NCBI GenBank assembly: GCA_023426375.1
Contig: JAFAAV010000068.1
Coordinates: forward strand, 62,001-126,000
DNA: 64,000 bases
Origin: Actinomycetes bacterium
Lineage (GTDB): Bacteria > Actinomycetota > Actinomycetes > Actinomycetales > Micrococcaceae
Reading direction: 5' to 3'
The translations under genes and the position numbers were made by a program. A model generated the notes under the pieces. It saw nothing but the letters and a program-made list of their open reading frames with translations. It was not told the origin of the DNA and made no database searches. Every line of letters begins with the position of its first letter. Within the stretch, counting starts at the first letter, position 1. Below, in pieces: positions 25,522 to 34,765 of this stretch.

Positions 25522-27034
25522 GCACTCACTCACCGCCGACAAGGCCACCGAAGCCGGCGAATCCCGGCTGGGCGCCAACATCGCCTGGAACTACATTTCG
25601 GGGTTCACGAGCGTCTTCGGACTGCTGCTGCTCTACCCGTTCGCCATCACGATCGTGGGAGCGGAAGCGTACGGTCTGTGGGTCTTGGCCTCCAGCGCCA
25701 TCCAACTGCTGACCATGTCCGACTTCGGCCTGGGCACGGGCATTGTCCGTACCCTGACCGACATCCCGGACAACGCGAAGCACCGCAAGGATCGGCGCAG
25801 CTTTGTGGCCGTGGCGCTCGCCGTGTTCCTGGTGCTGTCGGTGGTGCTCACCGCCCTGTACTTCGTGGCGTTCCCGCTGTACCTGACCACGGTGGATGTG
25901 CCGGAACAGGATCAGCGCGCGGTGATTCCACTGGTGATCGCCGCCGGAGCCACGCTGTTCTTCTCGGTGCTGGGGCGTGCGTGCAACTCGATCCTGTGGG
26001 CCCTGAACCGACCGGACATCGAGCGCAAGGCCGCGGTCGTCGCCATTCTGGGCCGCGCGGCAGGCTACGCCCTGTTGATCCCGCTGGACGGTGGGCTCAT
26101 CACGATCGTCATGGTGGAGTGCGCTTCCCTGTTGCTCCCGCCGCTCGTGTGCTTCTGGGCCGTGTACCAGCGCTTCGGAATGCCCCGGATGATCCGTGGC
26201 GCGTGGCGGTTGCAGGGTAAGCCGCTGCTGAAGATGTCCTCGGTGCTGTCGATCGGCTCGCTGTCGTTGCTGGGTGTCTACCAGTTGCCGCTGTTCATCG
26301 TGGGGCCCACGCTGGGTCTGCAAGCGGCCACGGCATTCGGTGCGCTCATGCGCGTGTTCCAGAGTGCCCGGTTGATCATCAGCTGGATCGTGATGCCGTT
26401 CGCCTACCCCATCAAGAAATCCGCGGTGGGGGAGGCCGGCGAGCACATTCGCGTGGCGTTCACCGTCTCGTTGCTGGTTGGCCTGCTGATCAGCGTGCCG
26501 TTGGCCGCGCTGCCCAATGAACTGTTGACCGTGTGGCTCGGCTCCGAATTCGCGTTCGCCGCTCCGGCGCTGGCCGTGGTGGTCGTGGGCGTGATGGCCG
26601 AGGCCATGGGCCAGGTGCCCAACTTGATCATGACGCTGCGCGGTAACCCGTTGATCGCCTCGCTGATCAGCCTGTTCGTGTTGCTACTGACCCTGCCTGC
26701 CGTGTGGATTGCCTCCGACACCGGCGATCTGGGCTACGTGATGCTCGCCGCTGTGGCACCGCTGCTCTTGCTCGTGCCCGTGCAGATCTACTTCAGCGAG
26801 AGCACCGAAACCAGCGGTTCGCGCTCCAAACACGTGCTGGCGTGGACGGGCATGGTGCTGGTCGCCGCTACTGCGGCCGTGACGTTCGCGCTGCTCGCCC
26901 AGGTTCTCGGTGACGTTCTGAGCATCGGAGTGTGCGCGTTCGTCCTGGGCGTCGTGTTCCTGGGCGCGTTCAAGCGGATCCGACGCCGCGATGACGTTCT
27001 CAACGAGCGCGACGCCGCTCAGTCCCCGGCCTGA
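25514..27034 (+). CDS. Polysaccharide flippase (Wzx-like, MOP superfamily)
   Basis: 506 residues from ATG 25514, overlapping the preceding gene by 8 nt. About 12-14 hydrophobic helices; the start NIAWNYISGFTSVFGLLLLYPFAI and SDFGLGTGIVRTL are typical of Wzx/RfbX oligosaccharide-lipid flippases. Likely moves the undecaprenyl-linked repeat unit to the outer face, where the Wzy-like polymerase encoded at 28233 would act. Third cistron of the operon; a hairpin follows. Confidence 0.85.
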   Translation: MAKHSLTADKATEAGESRLGANIAWNYISGFTSVFGLLLLYPFAITIVGAEAYGLWVLASSAIQLLTMSDFGLGTGIVRTLTDIPDNAKHRKDRRSFVAVALAVFLVLSVVLTALYFVAFPLYLTTVDVPEQDQRAVIPLVIAAGATLFFSVLGRACNSILWALNRPDIERKAAVVAILGRAAGYALLIPLDGGLITIVMVECASLLLPPLVCFWAVYQRFGMPRMIRGAWRLQGKPLLKMSSVLSIGSLSLLGVYQLPLFIVGPTLGLQAATAFGALMRVFQSARLIISWIVMPFAYPIKKSAVGEAGEHIRVAFTVSLLVGLLISVPLAALPNELLTVWLGSEFAFAAPALAVVVVGVMAEAMGQVPNLIMTLRGNPLIASLISLFVLLLTLPAVWIASDTGDLGYVMLAAVAPLLLLVPVQIYFSESTETSGSRSKHVLAWTGMVLVAATAAVTFALLAQVLGDVLSIGVCAFVLGVVFLGAFKRIRRRDDVLNERDAAQSPA

Positions 27035-27081
27035 CGCAGGTCATTTCCGAGCCGATCACGACTACAAAGATTCTGGGAGTC

Positions 27082-27115
27082 TTCAGGCCACTTCTCGCGT
27101 GAGAAGTGGCCTGAA
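27082..27115. terminator. Bidirectional terminator between the two EPS operons
   Basis: TTCAGGCCACTTCTC (27082-27096) pairs perfectly over 15 bp with GAGAAGTGGCCTGAA (27101-27115), loop GCGT. A second small hairpin CCCACA/TGTGGG lies at 27121-27138. Confidence 0.8.
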
Positions 27116-27166
27116 ACTGCCCCACATCGTGGTGTGGGCAGGGAGCGCTTTCACCGCCCGGCGTGG

Positions 27167-28258
27167 TCAGGCTCGAGCTGCCCCCAGCAACTGCACGTAC
27201 AGCTGGCGGTAGGTGTCCGCCGTGACCAGCGCGTCGAATTCGGTGGCGGCCTTGTCCCAGCTGGCCTGTCGCATGCTCTTGCGGTCCTCCGGCGACTGTT
27301 GCACGTACCAGGTCATGGCCTCAGCCAATGCCTCGGAATTCCGCACGGGCACCACGGCCCGCTCATCCACGGTGAGGTCCTTGGCATCCCCGGTATCGGT
27401 GGTGATCACTGGGACGCCTTCTCCAATGGCCTCGATGCCGGCCATGGGGAGTGCCTCGTGGTAGCTGGAGAAGACCACGGCGTGAGCGGTGCGAATCAGT
27501 TCGCGCACGTTGTCCACCGGGCCCAACAGGGATACCGCATCGCGGATGCCCAGCCGGTCGAGACCGCGCGTGAGTTCCTGATTGTCGTTGTCCACGCCGT
27601 GCCCGGCACACACCAGGGTGGCCCCGGGAACTTGCTCGCGCACCATGGCGAACGCGCGGAACAGGTTGGGGTGGTCCTTGGGTTCGGCGAAGCGTGCCAG
27701 GTGTACGAACACGGGCTCGCCGGTGGGCTCAGGAGCGGGCGAGGACGCCGTGGCGCTTCCGTTGTGCACGATCCGCATCTGCTCCGCCGGGAACTTGTAA
27801 CCGAGTTTCGCCGCAAAGTTCTTGGCGGAGGCCGAACACGCCACCACGGCGTTGAACCGGCCTGAGAGACCCGCCACCGTCCGCCAGACCACCTTGGCCA
27901 CGGGATTGGACGAGACGTCCAGGCTCGAATGGAGAGTGGACACCCGCGGGCGGCCATGTGGCGTGAGCTCGTTGATCAGGTCGGACTGGTGCAGGTGCGA
28001 GTGCACCACGTCGATCTTGTGCTTCTTGACCAACCGCAGGACATCGCGAACGCCCTTGGCCGGAACCACCGATTTCCGGGACATCCCCGAATACGTGGTG
28101 CTCGTGGCCACCGACTCGAGTCGGGAGGACAGCGACGCCGGGGAGAGCAGGACCAGCAGGTGGGCCTCGTCCCCGGGGCGGGTCACACGCAGCAACTGCT
28201 CGATCAGCGTCTGGGCGCCGCCGGTGTCGGCGTCATTGACGATGTGCAGAATGCGCAT
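27167..28258 (-). CDS. Family 4 glycosyltransferase
   Basis: 363 residues. MRILHIVNDADTGGAQTLIEQL is the classic GT4 N-terminus, followed by VVHSHLHQSDLINEL, MRIVHNGSA, FVHLARFAEPKDHPNLFRAFA, and SSYHEALPMAGIEAIGEGVPVITT with the E-x7-E motif. Final gene of a four-gene minus-strand operon; its first 26 nt overlap the end of the polymerase gene. Acts on the cytosolic side of the membrane on a lipid-linked glycan; sugar unknown. Confidence 0.9.
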   Translation of the reverse strand: MRILHIVNDADTGGAQTLIEQLLRVTRPGDEAHLLVLLSPASLSSRLESVATSTTYSGMSRKSVVPAKGVRDVLRLVKKHKIDVVHSHLHQSDLINELTPHGRPRVSTLHSSLDVSSNPVAKVVWRTVAGLSGRFNAVVACSASAKNFAAKLGYKFPAEQMRIVHNGSATASSPAPEPTGEPVFVHLARFAEPKDHPNLFRAFAMVREQVPGATLVCAGHGVDNDNQELTRGLDRLGIRDAVSLLGPVDNVRELIRTAHAVVFSSYHEALPMAGIEAIGEGVPVITTDTGDAKDLTVDERAVVPVRNSEALAEAMTWYVQQSPEDRKSMRQASWDKAATEFDALVTADTYRQLYVQLLGAARA

Positions 28259-29615
28259 GAGGCAACCTTTCGGTGGGATGGGTGTTCGAGCTCGAATGCG
28301 GGTCGGTCGAAGAAGGTGCGGGCGGATCCGGCCAGGATCGGGTCAGCTCCAGCCCCAGGCAGATACCCGCCATGCCCCAGATCCAGAACGCGGAGTCGTA
28401 GCTGATGGTCAGACCGGAGATCACGGCCCACACGATGAAGGCACACAGGCCCAGCCACAGCGGATTCCGACCACCGGCGCGCAGGATCAGCACGGACATG
28501 ATCAGCACCAGGCCCAGGCCGAAGAACACGCCGCTCTCCAGGATCACGCGGCCGGTCACGCTGTAGATGTCCGGCAGCGGGTTGTAGTGCTGCAGGTCGC
28601 CCAGCGGCATGCGGTGGGTCAGGAAGATCTCGTTGGTGTTGCCGCGGCCCACGCCCCACAGGAACACGGCGGGATCCGCGAAGAAATACCGCACGGACGC
28701 CGCGATCGACGAGTACCGGTCCGACCAGGACCAGTTGAAGGATTCGCTGCGGTCCTGGAGTGTGCGCGCACCGATCGCCACGGCACCGGCTAGACCCGCG
28801 GGCACCAGGATGATGCTGGCCCACGCGTTACGCGCGGCGTACGGCGCGATGGCCGCGATCAGCACCACGCCCAGCACCACCACGGCGCTGCCCGAACCGG
28901 AGATGGCCACGGCCCACAGCACCAGTGCCAGGGCCACGCCGTCCCGCAGGTTGATGGTGCGGTGATAGTGGCGCACCAGGATCACGAGCGCCATGGCCAT
29001 GAGCGAGAGAGAGCCCACCATGAAAGACGTCTCCGGGAACATCCCGAACGGTCGGCGCACGTACGTCAGGAACGTCTCGGTGAACTCGGAGACATTGGCG
29101 TAGCCGGGCAGATCGTAGAAGGACTCGAACGGCACCGTGTCGAGAATGTCGAAGAAAATGTACTTCTGCACGAGCGCGTACGCCGCGCTGAGCAGAATGG
29201 TCCAGCTCAACCAGGCAATGGCGCGGTAGCGCAGGAACACGATGGCCGCCGCCGCACCCGCGAAAGGCAGGGTGAACACCACCCACGTCACGGACCCGGC
29301 GACCTGCCACGGTTCGGGATTGATGAACATCCGCACGGCCGCCGCGAAAAACGGTGCGGCCGCCACGAGCAGCGCGGTCCACATGATGGGCATGTACTTG
29401 GCGCACCGGGCGATCAACACCACGGCCACCACGCTGGTCAGGGGCAGGTTGGTGTTCGAGCCCATGGGCAGCGCCGCGAACGGTAGCGCGGACAGCACCA
29501 GCAGCGCGCGCGACAGGTTTCGATCCAGCCGCGTCCCGGTTTCGGGCAGGGCACCGCGCTTGGGGAGCCGCACATGTTTGGGGGCCCAGATGGCCCACAG
29601 CGGCCGCCGCTTCAC
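28233..29615 (-). CDS. Wzy-like O-antigen/EPS polymerase (membrane)
   Basis: 460 residues with roughly 11-12 transmembrane helices and a long periplasmic loop (KYIFFDILDTVPFESFYDLPGYANVSEFTETFLTYV; GNTNEIFLTHRMPLGDLQHYNPLPD). Sequence is diverse, as in Wzy proteins; topology and position between glycosyltransferases and downstream of the Wzz-like gene support a polymerase/ligase role. GTG 29615 overlaps the preceding stop (GTGA). Could alternatively be an O-antigen ligase. Confidence 0.7.
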   Translation of the reverse strand: MKRRPLWAIWAPKHVRLPKRGALPETGTRLDRNLSRALLVLSALPFAALPMGSNTNLPLTSVVAVVLIARCAKYMPIMWTALLVAAAPFFAAAVRMFINPEPWQVAGSVTWVVFTLPFAGAAAAIVFLRYRAIAWLSWTILLSAAYALVQKYIFFDILDTVPFESFYDLPGYANVSEFTETFLTYVRRPFGMFPETSFMVGSLSLMAMALVILVRHYHRTINLRDGVALALVLWAVAISGSGSAVVVLGVVLIAAIAPYAARNAWASIILVPAGLAGAVAIGARTLQDRSESFNWSWSDRYSSIAASVRYFFADPAVFLWGVGRGNTNEIFLTHRMPLGDLQHYNPLPDIYSVTGRVILESGVFFGLGLVLIMSVLILRAGGRNPLWLGLCAFIVWAVISGLTISYDSAFWIWGMAGICLGLELTRSWPDPPAPSSTDPHSSSNTHPTERLPHAHSAHRQ

Positions 29616-30838
29616 GCTCGCTCCGCGCTCATCACCGCAGCCACGGTCGGCACCCAGTCCTGGTGCTTCGAGGGCGACGACGCCGCGTGCGTCCCGTGCG
29701 TAGCGCGCTCGCCCACAGGCTGGGGCGAGTTGTCCTGCGAACCGGACACGGCGGCGTCGAACGCCGTGCGCAGGGCTGCGCCAAAGGCATCCGTGTCGTG
29801 AACGTCCGCAGCGGTGAACTGCGGGTAGTCACCGGCCTGCGCGCGCAAGGACGGGAGGTCCGAAGACACTACCGGCACACCGGCTCCCACGGCCTTGGCG
29901 AGCACTCCGCTGTGCGCATCGAAGTGGGTGTAGGGCAGCACGATGACCGCAGCGTTGAGGATGAACGCGTTGAAGTCCTCGCGGGACAAGAACTCGTCCG
30001 CGAAATCCACGCACCGCCCGGCCGCGGCCCGGCGGGCCAACGCGTACGAGAGCTCGGGGCTTTCCGCTGCGCCCCGAACCAGCAGCGGGATGTCCGCGCG
30101 CACGGCGGCGTCCATGGCCAGTTCGATGCCCTTGTTGGCGCGCATCTCACCGATGCACAGGGCGTAGGGGGTGCTCGGAATGGCGCTGGAGACCGGCGCA
30201 TCTGCCAGCTCCAAGCGCGAAGACACCGGAAGGTCCACGGCGGACACCGGTTTGGATGTATATCCGCGCACGATCTCACCCTGGTCCTGACCGTGAGTGA
30301 TCACCTGATCGGAACGGCGCGCGCACGAGCGCTCGAGCCACAGCAGTACGCGTTCGCGCACGGACGGATTCGAGAGGTCGAAGTGCGGTTGGGCGTTGTG
30401 CACGAACACCGAGACCGCCTGACCTCGGGATGCGCACAGGACGCGCGGCAACGGGTACTTGGTGGAATCCAGGGCCAGCACGGCACGCCCGTCAGCCTGT
30501 TTCGCGACCGAGCGGACGGCGGCGTGCTCCCGCAGCAGATCCGCGACCTGAAGAACCGGCTTGAGGATTTTCCCGATCTTGGACTCGGGGGACTGGGTGC
30601 GCCGCGGCGGCACCGTCTCCACGACCTGAATCGGATGATCTGAGCCCCAGCCAAGGTACTCCCGGGCACCCGGGCGGGAGACGAGCCACACTCGGTCGGC
30701 CTGCGGATCCTCCAGCAGCGCCAGTGCCAAATCAGCGGCGTGTTCCAGCTGGCCACCGTACTCGGTGGGGCACACCACCACCGCGTCGCGCGAGGTGGTT
30801 CGTGTGGGTCGTGACGGATTGTCGTGCTCAGCGCTCAT
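29612..30838 (-). CDS. Glycosyltransferase (GT-B, GT4-like)
   Basis: About 408 residues from ATG 30838, which has GGAGGG 5 nt upstream and overlaps the Wzz-like gene by 11 nt; the frame is open to 30886. It has AVVVCPTEYGGQLEHAADLALAL, VFVHNAQPHFDLSN, VITHGQDQGEIVRGY, YALCIGEMRANKGIELAMDAA, and PYTHFDAHSGVLAKAVGAGVPVVSS. The Glu of the usual E-x7-E motif is replaced around HSGVLAKA, so it is a divergent member. Same EPS operon. Confidence 0.78.
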   Translation of the reverse strand: MSAEHDNPSRPTRTTSRDAVVVCPTEYGGQLEHAADLALALLEDPQADRVWLVSRPGAREYLGWGSDHPIQVVETVPPRRTQSPESKIGKILKPVLQVADLLREHAAVRSVAKQADGRAVLALDSTKYPLPRVLCASRGQAVSVFVHNAQPHFDLSNPSVRERVLLWLERSCARRSDQVITHGQDQGEIVRGYTSKPVSAVDLPVSSRLELADAPVSSAIPSTPYALCIGEMRANKGIELAMDAAVRADIPLLVRGAAESPELSYALARRAAAGRCVDFADEFLSREDFNAFILNAAVIVLPYTHFDAHSGVLAKAVGAGVPVVSSDLPSLRAQAGDYPQFTAADVHDTDAFGAALRTAFDAAVSGSQDNSPQPVGERATHGTHAASSPSKHQDWVPTVAAVMSAERA

Positions 30839-31478
30839 GAGACCCTCCGGCTTGCAGTCGTCGTGAACGAGAGGACGGCTTATCACCGCGCACCAGGACG
30901 ATCAGCAGTCCCAGGACCAATCCCACGAAGAAGCCCAGTGCGGTATTGAGCACCAACGAGGGTGCAGCGGGATTCTCCGGGGTCGCCGCGCGTTGCACCA
31001 CGGTCAGATTGACTCCGGCTTGTTCGCCACGCTGCGGTCCGGACTCCAACGACTGACCGACCTCCACGAGACTTTCGGCGGTGGCCTGTGCCAGGCGCGC
31101 GGTGTCCTCGGGTGCATCTCCCGTGGCTGTGATCGTGATCATCGCGGTGTTGGGCTGATTGGTCACGGTCACGGCGGATTCGGCCAGCGATTCCGGCGTG
31201 GCGTCCAGGCCGAGTTCATCCACCACCGGCTGCAAGACCGAATTGGTGGTGGCTACCTGCGCGTACGAACCCGCGCGGGCCATGGCGAACTGTTCACCCA
31301 TCTGCAGGTCGGTGACCGACTGAGGGTTGGCCACGTTGACGAACACCTGCGCCTGGGACTCGTATGACTTTGGCATGATCATGGCCGAGCCCGCGCCCGC
31401 GATGAGTCCCAGCACCGCGGTCAGAACAACGATCCACCACTGCTGTTTCAAGCAGCGCATGTACTGATTGAGATTCAC
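30828..31478 (-). CDS. Wzz/YveK-type chain-length determinant
   Basis: 216 residues, first gene of the minus-strand EPS operon. Two membrane helices (WWIVVLTAVLGLIAGAGSAMI near the N-terminus and LVLNTALGFFVGLVLGLLIVLV near the C-terminus) flank an extracytoplasmic domain with YESQAQVFVNVANPQSVTDLQMGEQF. A Pro-rich motif precedes TM2 (ATPENPAAPS), typical of polysaccharide co-polymerases that set chain length. GTG 31478 follows AGGGGGAGAT. No partner tyrosine kinase is adjacent. Confidence 0.87.
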   Translation of the reverse strand: MNLNQYMRCLKQQWWIVVLTAVLGLIAGAGSAMIMPKSYESQAQVFVNVANPQSVTDLQMGEQFAMARAGSYAQVATTNSVLQPVVDELGLDATPESLAESAVTVTNQPNTAMITITATGDAPEDTARLAQATAESLVEVGQSLESGPQRGEQAGVNLTVVQRAATPENPAAPSLVLNTALGFFVGLVLGLLIVLVRGDKPSSRSRRLQAGGSHER

Positions 31479-31669
31479 TCATCTCCCCCTTGAATAAATG
31501 CAAACGCTCACGACCCGCGCGAAAGCGGTACGGATCGTTCCCCAAAGTGTTCGCATTCAAAACTGTAACGACACCACCCAGCATCTGGCGCGGCGGGATC
31601 GTTGATTTCACGGATTCGTGCCCTTATGTGTGGACGAATCCCCGGCGGCGGTTAACGGGCCCGGCTTCC

Positions 31670-31675
31670 TAGACT
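31670..31675 (+). promoter_or_regulatory. TAGACT -10 box of the GT2 gene
   Basis: Within CCTAGACTGGAG (31668-31679), identical over 12 nt to the sequence at the 22172 promoter. The implied leader is under 50 nt. Confidence 0.45.
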
Positions 31676-31700
31676 GGAGGCGAGACACGCAGGGGAGAGC

Positions 31701-32759
31701 GTGCTCGCCACTACAGGGGGAATCAACGTGGACCATCACACGGAAACAGAACTCGAACATCCGCTCATCAGCGTGGTCATCGCTGTCTACAACGGCCAGG
31801 ACCTGGTGGGTCAGGCCATCAGCAGTGTGCTGCGGCAAACCCATCCGAACATCGAGCTGTTCATCGTGGATGACGGCTCCACGGATCACACGTCACAGGT
31901 GCTCGAAGGGTACGAGGCACTCAACCGGCCCGGTCGCCAGGTGCGTGTGCTCCGCCAGGACAACGCCGGTTGCGGTGCTGCCCGAAACCGCGCGTTGGAC
32001 ATGGTCACGGGGGACTTCATCACGTTCCTGGACGCGGACGACACATTGCTTCCGCACCACCTCAGCACTCTCTTGGAACGCTACGAGGAACTCGACACCA
32101 ACGAGAGCGCGTCCCGAACCGTTGTCTACGCCAACGCCTTCCAGTGCACCACGGGTGGGATCAACACCGGGCGTCTGCAGTACCGCGAAAAGATGCCCGA
32201 AGCCGATCAACAGCGGTCGGTGATTCTGGAGTACAACATCGGCAGCTTGTACGGATTGTTCCCGCGCTGCTTCTTCACCGAGGTGGGAACCTTCGACCCG
32301 GAGCAGGTTTTCGTGGAGGACTGGGAGCTGTGGCTGCGCGCCATCTACTCGGGCTGGCGTTTCGACCGGGTGGAAGAGGTCACCAACATCATTTCGTGGA
32401 CGGGCGGGTCCATGCAGTCCCAGCGTGATCGCATGGCCGCGGGCGAAGAGATGGCGCTGCAGAAGACACTCCGTCGTTTCGACGGCAAGTTCAGCACCGA
32501 GGAACGCGCCAAGCTGCTGCGGCGACTCGACTACGGGTCTCCGCTCGCAGCGGCGTCGGAAGCGGAACAGGCACTGCGGGACGGCCGCGGGGACGATGCC
32601 AAGGAGCACCTCAGGCGCGCCGCCGAGATGATGCCCACGCAACGCCGCGTGCGCGTGAAGGCAGCGATCGCCAATCTGCCGGGCGGCACACGGTGGCTGG
32701 TCAACCGTCAGCGCACGGTGGATCGCAGCGTGGGCTACAACGAGGAAATGCGGCGCTGA
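31701..32759 (+). CDS. Family 2 glycosyltransferase
   Basis: 352 residues, GT-A fold. SVVIAVYNGQDLVGQAISSVLRQTHPNIELFIVDDGSTDHT is the standard GT2 N-terminus; FLDADDTLLPHHL supplies the metal-binding DxD, and FVEDWELWLRAIYSG the ED motif before the acceptor region. GTG 31701 has AGGGGAGAGC just upstream; GTG 31728, after GGGGGAATCAAC, would shorten it by nine residues. Monocistronic and divergent from the Wzz-like operon, presumably part of the same polymer pathway. Confidence 0.88.
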   Translation: MLATTGGINVDHHTETELEHPLISVVIAVYNGQDLVGQAISSVLRQTHPNIELFIVDDGSTDHTSQVLEGYEALNRPGRQVRVLRQDNAGCGAARNRALDMVTGDFITFLDADDTLLPHHLSTLLERYEELDTNESASRTVVYANAFQCTTGGINTGRLQYREKMPEADQQRSVILEYNIGSLYGLFPRCFFTEVGTFDPEQVFVEDWELWLRAIYSGWRFDRVEEVTNIISWTGGSMQSQRDRMAAGEEMALQKTLRRFDGKFSTEERAKLLRRLDYGSPLAAASEAEQALRDGRGDDAKEHLRRAAEMMPTQRRVRVKAAIANLPGGTRWLVNRQRTVDRSVGYNEEMRR

Positions 32760-32761
32760 GA

Positions 32762-32780
32762 CGCGTGTTTGTGTCACGCG
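32762..32780. terminator. Weak hairpin after the GT2 gene
   Basis: CGCGTG-TTTGTGT-CACGCG directly after the stop; a 6-bp stem only. Confidence 0.35.
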
Positions 32781-32897
32781 AGGTAATGCTCGCTACCGCC
32801 GCTGGCTTGGCCTGCGGGATTGGGAGCGCGCACCGATAGCATCGGTTGCGACCCGCCCCGGGCACTCGGGGTGCAGCTTCACATCCCGGGAGAGTTT

Positions 32898-34697
32898 ATG
32901 CACGCCCACGTCGACCTGAGCTTCGTCACGGTCGCCCTCCTGGGGCCCCGGCGACTGACGACGGCGCTGCGCGGCACCTACCAGCGTGCCGCAGCCGGGG
33001 TCGTCGAGATCGATCGCCCGGAGGATGTGTCTGCTCGGTCCCTGAGCGGGGTCGGTTTCGTGGTCGTCGCGACGCCCGCAGCCGGGGATTCCGTCGATCC
33101 ACTCCATGACGCTTCCGCGTGGCGCCGAGCGCTGGCGGCCGTCGGGGTCGCGCTGCCGGTGAGCGTGGAGCGGGTCCCGGAACGAACGGGTGGCAGCATC
33201 ACCCTGGTGGGCGGTGGCCCCGGTGATCCGGGGCTGATCACCGCTGCTGGCTTGCGCGCACTCGCGCACGCGGATGTAATTTACGCCGATCGCCTGGCCC
33301 CTGAAGTCACCGACGAACTGGCGCCCGGAGTGCGCGTGGTACCGGTGGGCAAGCGACCCGGGCACCACCCCGTTCCGCAGTCCGACATTCAGGATCAGAT
33401 GATCCGGGCTGCTCTCGCGGGCGAGCGCGTGGTCCGGTTCAAGGGCGGGGACCCGTTCGTGTTCGGGCGCGGGGGAGAGGAGCTGCTCGCGTGCCGTGAG
33501 GCGGGCGTGGACGTGCACGTGATCCCCGGCATCACCTCCGCGGTGGCGGTTCCCGAAAACGCCGGAATTCCGGTGACGTTCCGCGAACTGAGCCGGTCAT
33601 TCACCGTGGTGTCCGGCCACGATCCGCTGGACGAACATGAGTTGAAGCATCTGGCGGGCCTGTCGCGTTCGGGAGCCACCATCGTGCTGCTCATGGGCGT
33701 GGCCACGCTGCCGCAGACCGTCAGCGGACTGATGCGTCACGGACTGGCCGGGGATACGCCGCTTGCCGTTCTGGAGAAGGGCTTTAGCCCAGAGGAACGC
33801 AGCACGTTCACCACCCTCGCGACCGCGGTGGTGGACACCGCCGCCGCGGGGTGCGTTTCCCCGGCAGTCACGGTGATCGGACCGGTCGTGCACGCGCTCG
33901 ACGACGACGCTGAACAAAAAACCGCGCTGGCGCGGCCATTTTTATTGGCCTGTGCGCACGGAACGGGAAACCCGTCCGGTCAGGCCGCGGTGGCCCAACT
34001 CGTCGCGGAGGTCCGCTCGGCGCTCGAACCCGTGTCCGTGATCGACACGTGGGTTGATGTCCAAGAGCCCAGTCTGACGGACCGCACCCGAGAACTGAGC
34101 GACGAGCCCACCGTGATCGTGCCACTGCTGCTGTCGGCCGGCTACCACGTGTACGTGGACATGGCGCGAGCGATCAAGGGAAACCCGGAACATCGAGTCG
34201 CGGCGGCACTCGGTCCCGATCCGCGCTTGGCTGCTGTCATGGCCCGCCGCCTGCACGAGGCAGTGCGGGCGCACGGCGCCGAGCCGATCACCGAGCACGA
34301 CACCGTGATCATGGCCGCCGCCGGATCCTCCGAACCGGACGCCGTGCGCGACTGCCGTGTGACCGCCGACCAGCTGGCCCAAGAGCTGGGTCTGCCAGTC
34401 CGAGTGGCCTTCCTCTCGGCGGCAGAACCCACGGTTGAGGGTGCAGTGGCTGACGCCCGGAAATCAAGGCGCACATCGGAGAGCCAGTTGCAGAACGGTC
34501 CCGAGAAAGATCCCGGGGGCAATAACGCGCGGGTCCTGGTGGCCACCTATTTGTTGGCCCCGGGGTTCTTCCACACCAAAACTCTCAAGGCCGGCGCAGA
34601 CATCACTGCGGCGCCCCTGTTGCTACCCGACGAACCCACGCCGACCGAACTCACCGAACTCGTGGTCGAACACTACGAACAAGCCGTTCGCGGATAA
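32898..34697 (+). CDS. Fused uroporphyrinogen-III C-methyltransferase and sirohydrochlorin chelatase
   Basis: 599 residues from ATG 32898 (GGGAGAG 5-6 nt upstream; the frame opens at 32820). Residues 99-340 are SUMT: ITLVGGGPGDPGLIT, VVRFKGGDPFVFGRGGEEL, and VIPGITSAVAVPENAGIPVT. Residues about 350-599 are a CbiX/SirB-type chelatase: LLACAHGTGNPSGQ and YLLAPGFFHTKT with the metal-site histidines. The first 95 residues resemble a shrunken CysG N-terminal domain (VTVALLGPRRL, VGFVVVATP) but lack the GGG nucleotide motif, so precorrin-2 dehydrogenase activity is doubtful. Makes siroheme for sulfite/nitrite reductase. Confidence 0.88.
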   Translation: MHAHVDLSFVTVALLGPRRLTTALRGTYQRAAAGVVEIDRPEDVSARSLSGVGFVVVATPAAGDSVDPLHDASAWRRALAAVGVALPVSVERVPERTGGSITLVGGGPGDPGLITAAGLRALAHADVIYADRLAPEVTDELAPGVRVVPVGKRPGHHPVPQSDIQDQMIRAALAGERVVRFKGGDPFVFGRGGEELLACREAGVDVHVIPGITSAVAVPENAGIPVTFRELSRSFTVVSGHDPLDEHELKHLAGLSRSGATIVLLMGVATLPQTVSGLMRHGLAGDTPLAVLEKGFSPEERSTFTTLATAVVDTAAAGCVSPAVTVIGPVVHALDDDAEQKTALARPFLLACAHGTGNPSGQAAVAQLVAEVRSALEPVSVIDTWVDVQEPSLTDRTRELSDEPTVIVPLLLSAGYHVYVDMARAIKGNPEHRVAAALGPDPRLAAVMARRLHEAVRAHGAEPITEHDTVIMAAAGSSEPDAVRDCRVTADQLAQELGLPVRVAFLSAAEPTVEGAVADARKSRRTSESQLQNGPEKDPGGNNARVLVATYLLAPGFFHTKTLKAGADITAAPLLLPDEPTPTELTELVVEHYEQAVRG

Positions 34698-34765
34698 GCG
34701 GATCAAGGTTGTATCGGCACGGGCACAGGCACGAGCCGAGCGTTCAGCTCAGTAACCACCACGCC

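Noticed and set aside
29612..30838. Longer start at 30886 for the EPS glycosyltransferase
   Set aside because: ATG 30838 has a strong SD (GGAGGG) and the extra 16 residues are not family-like.
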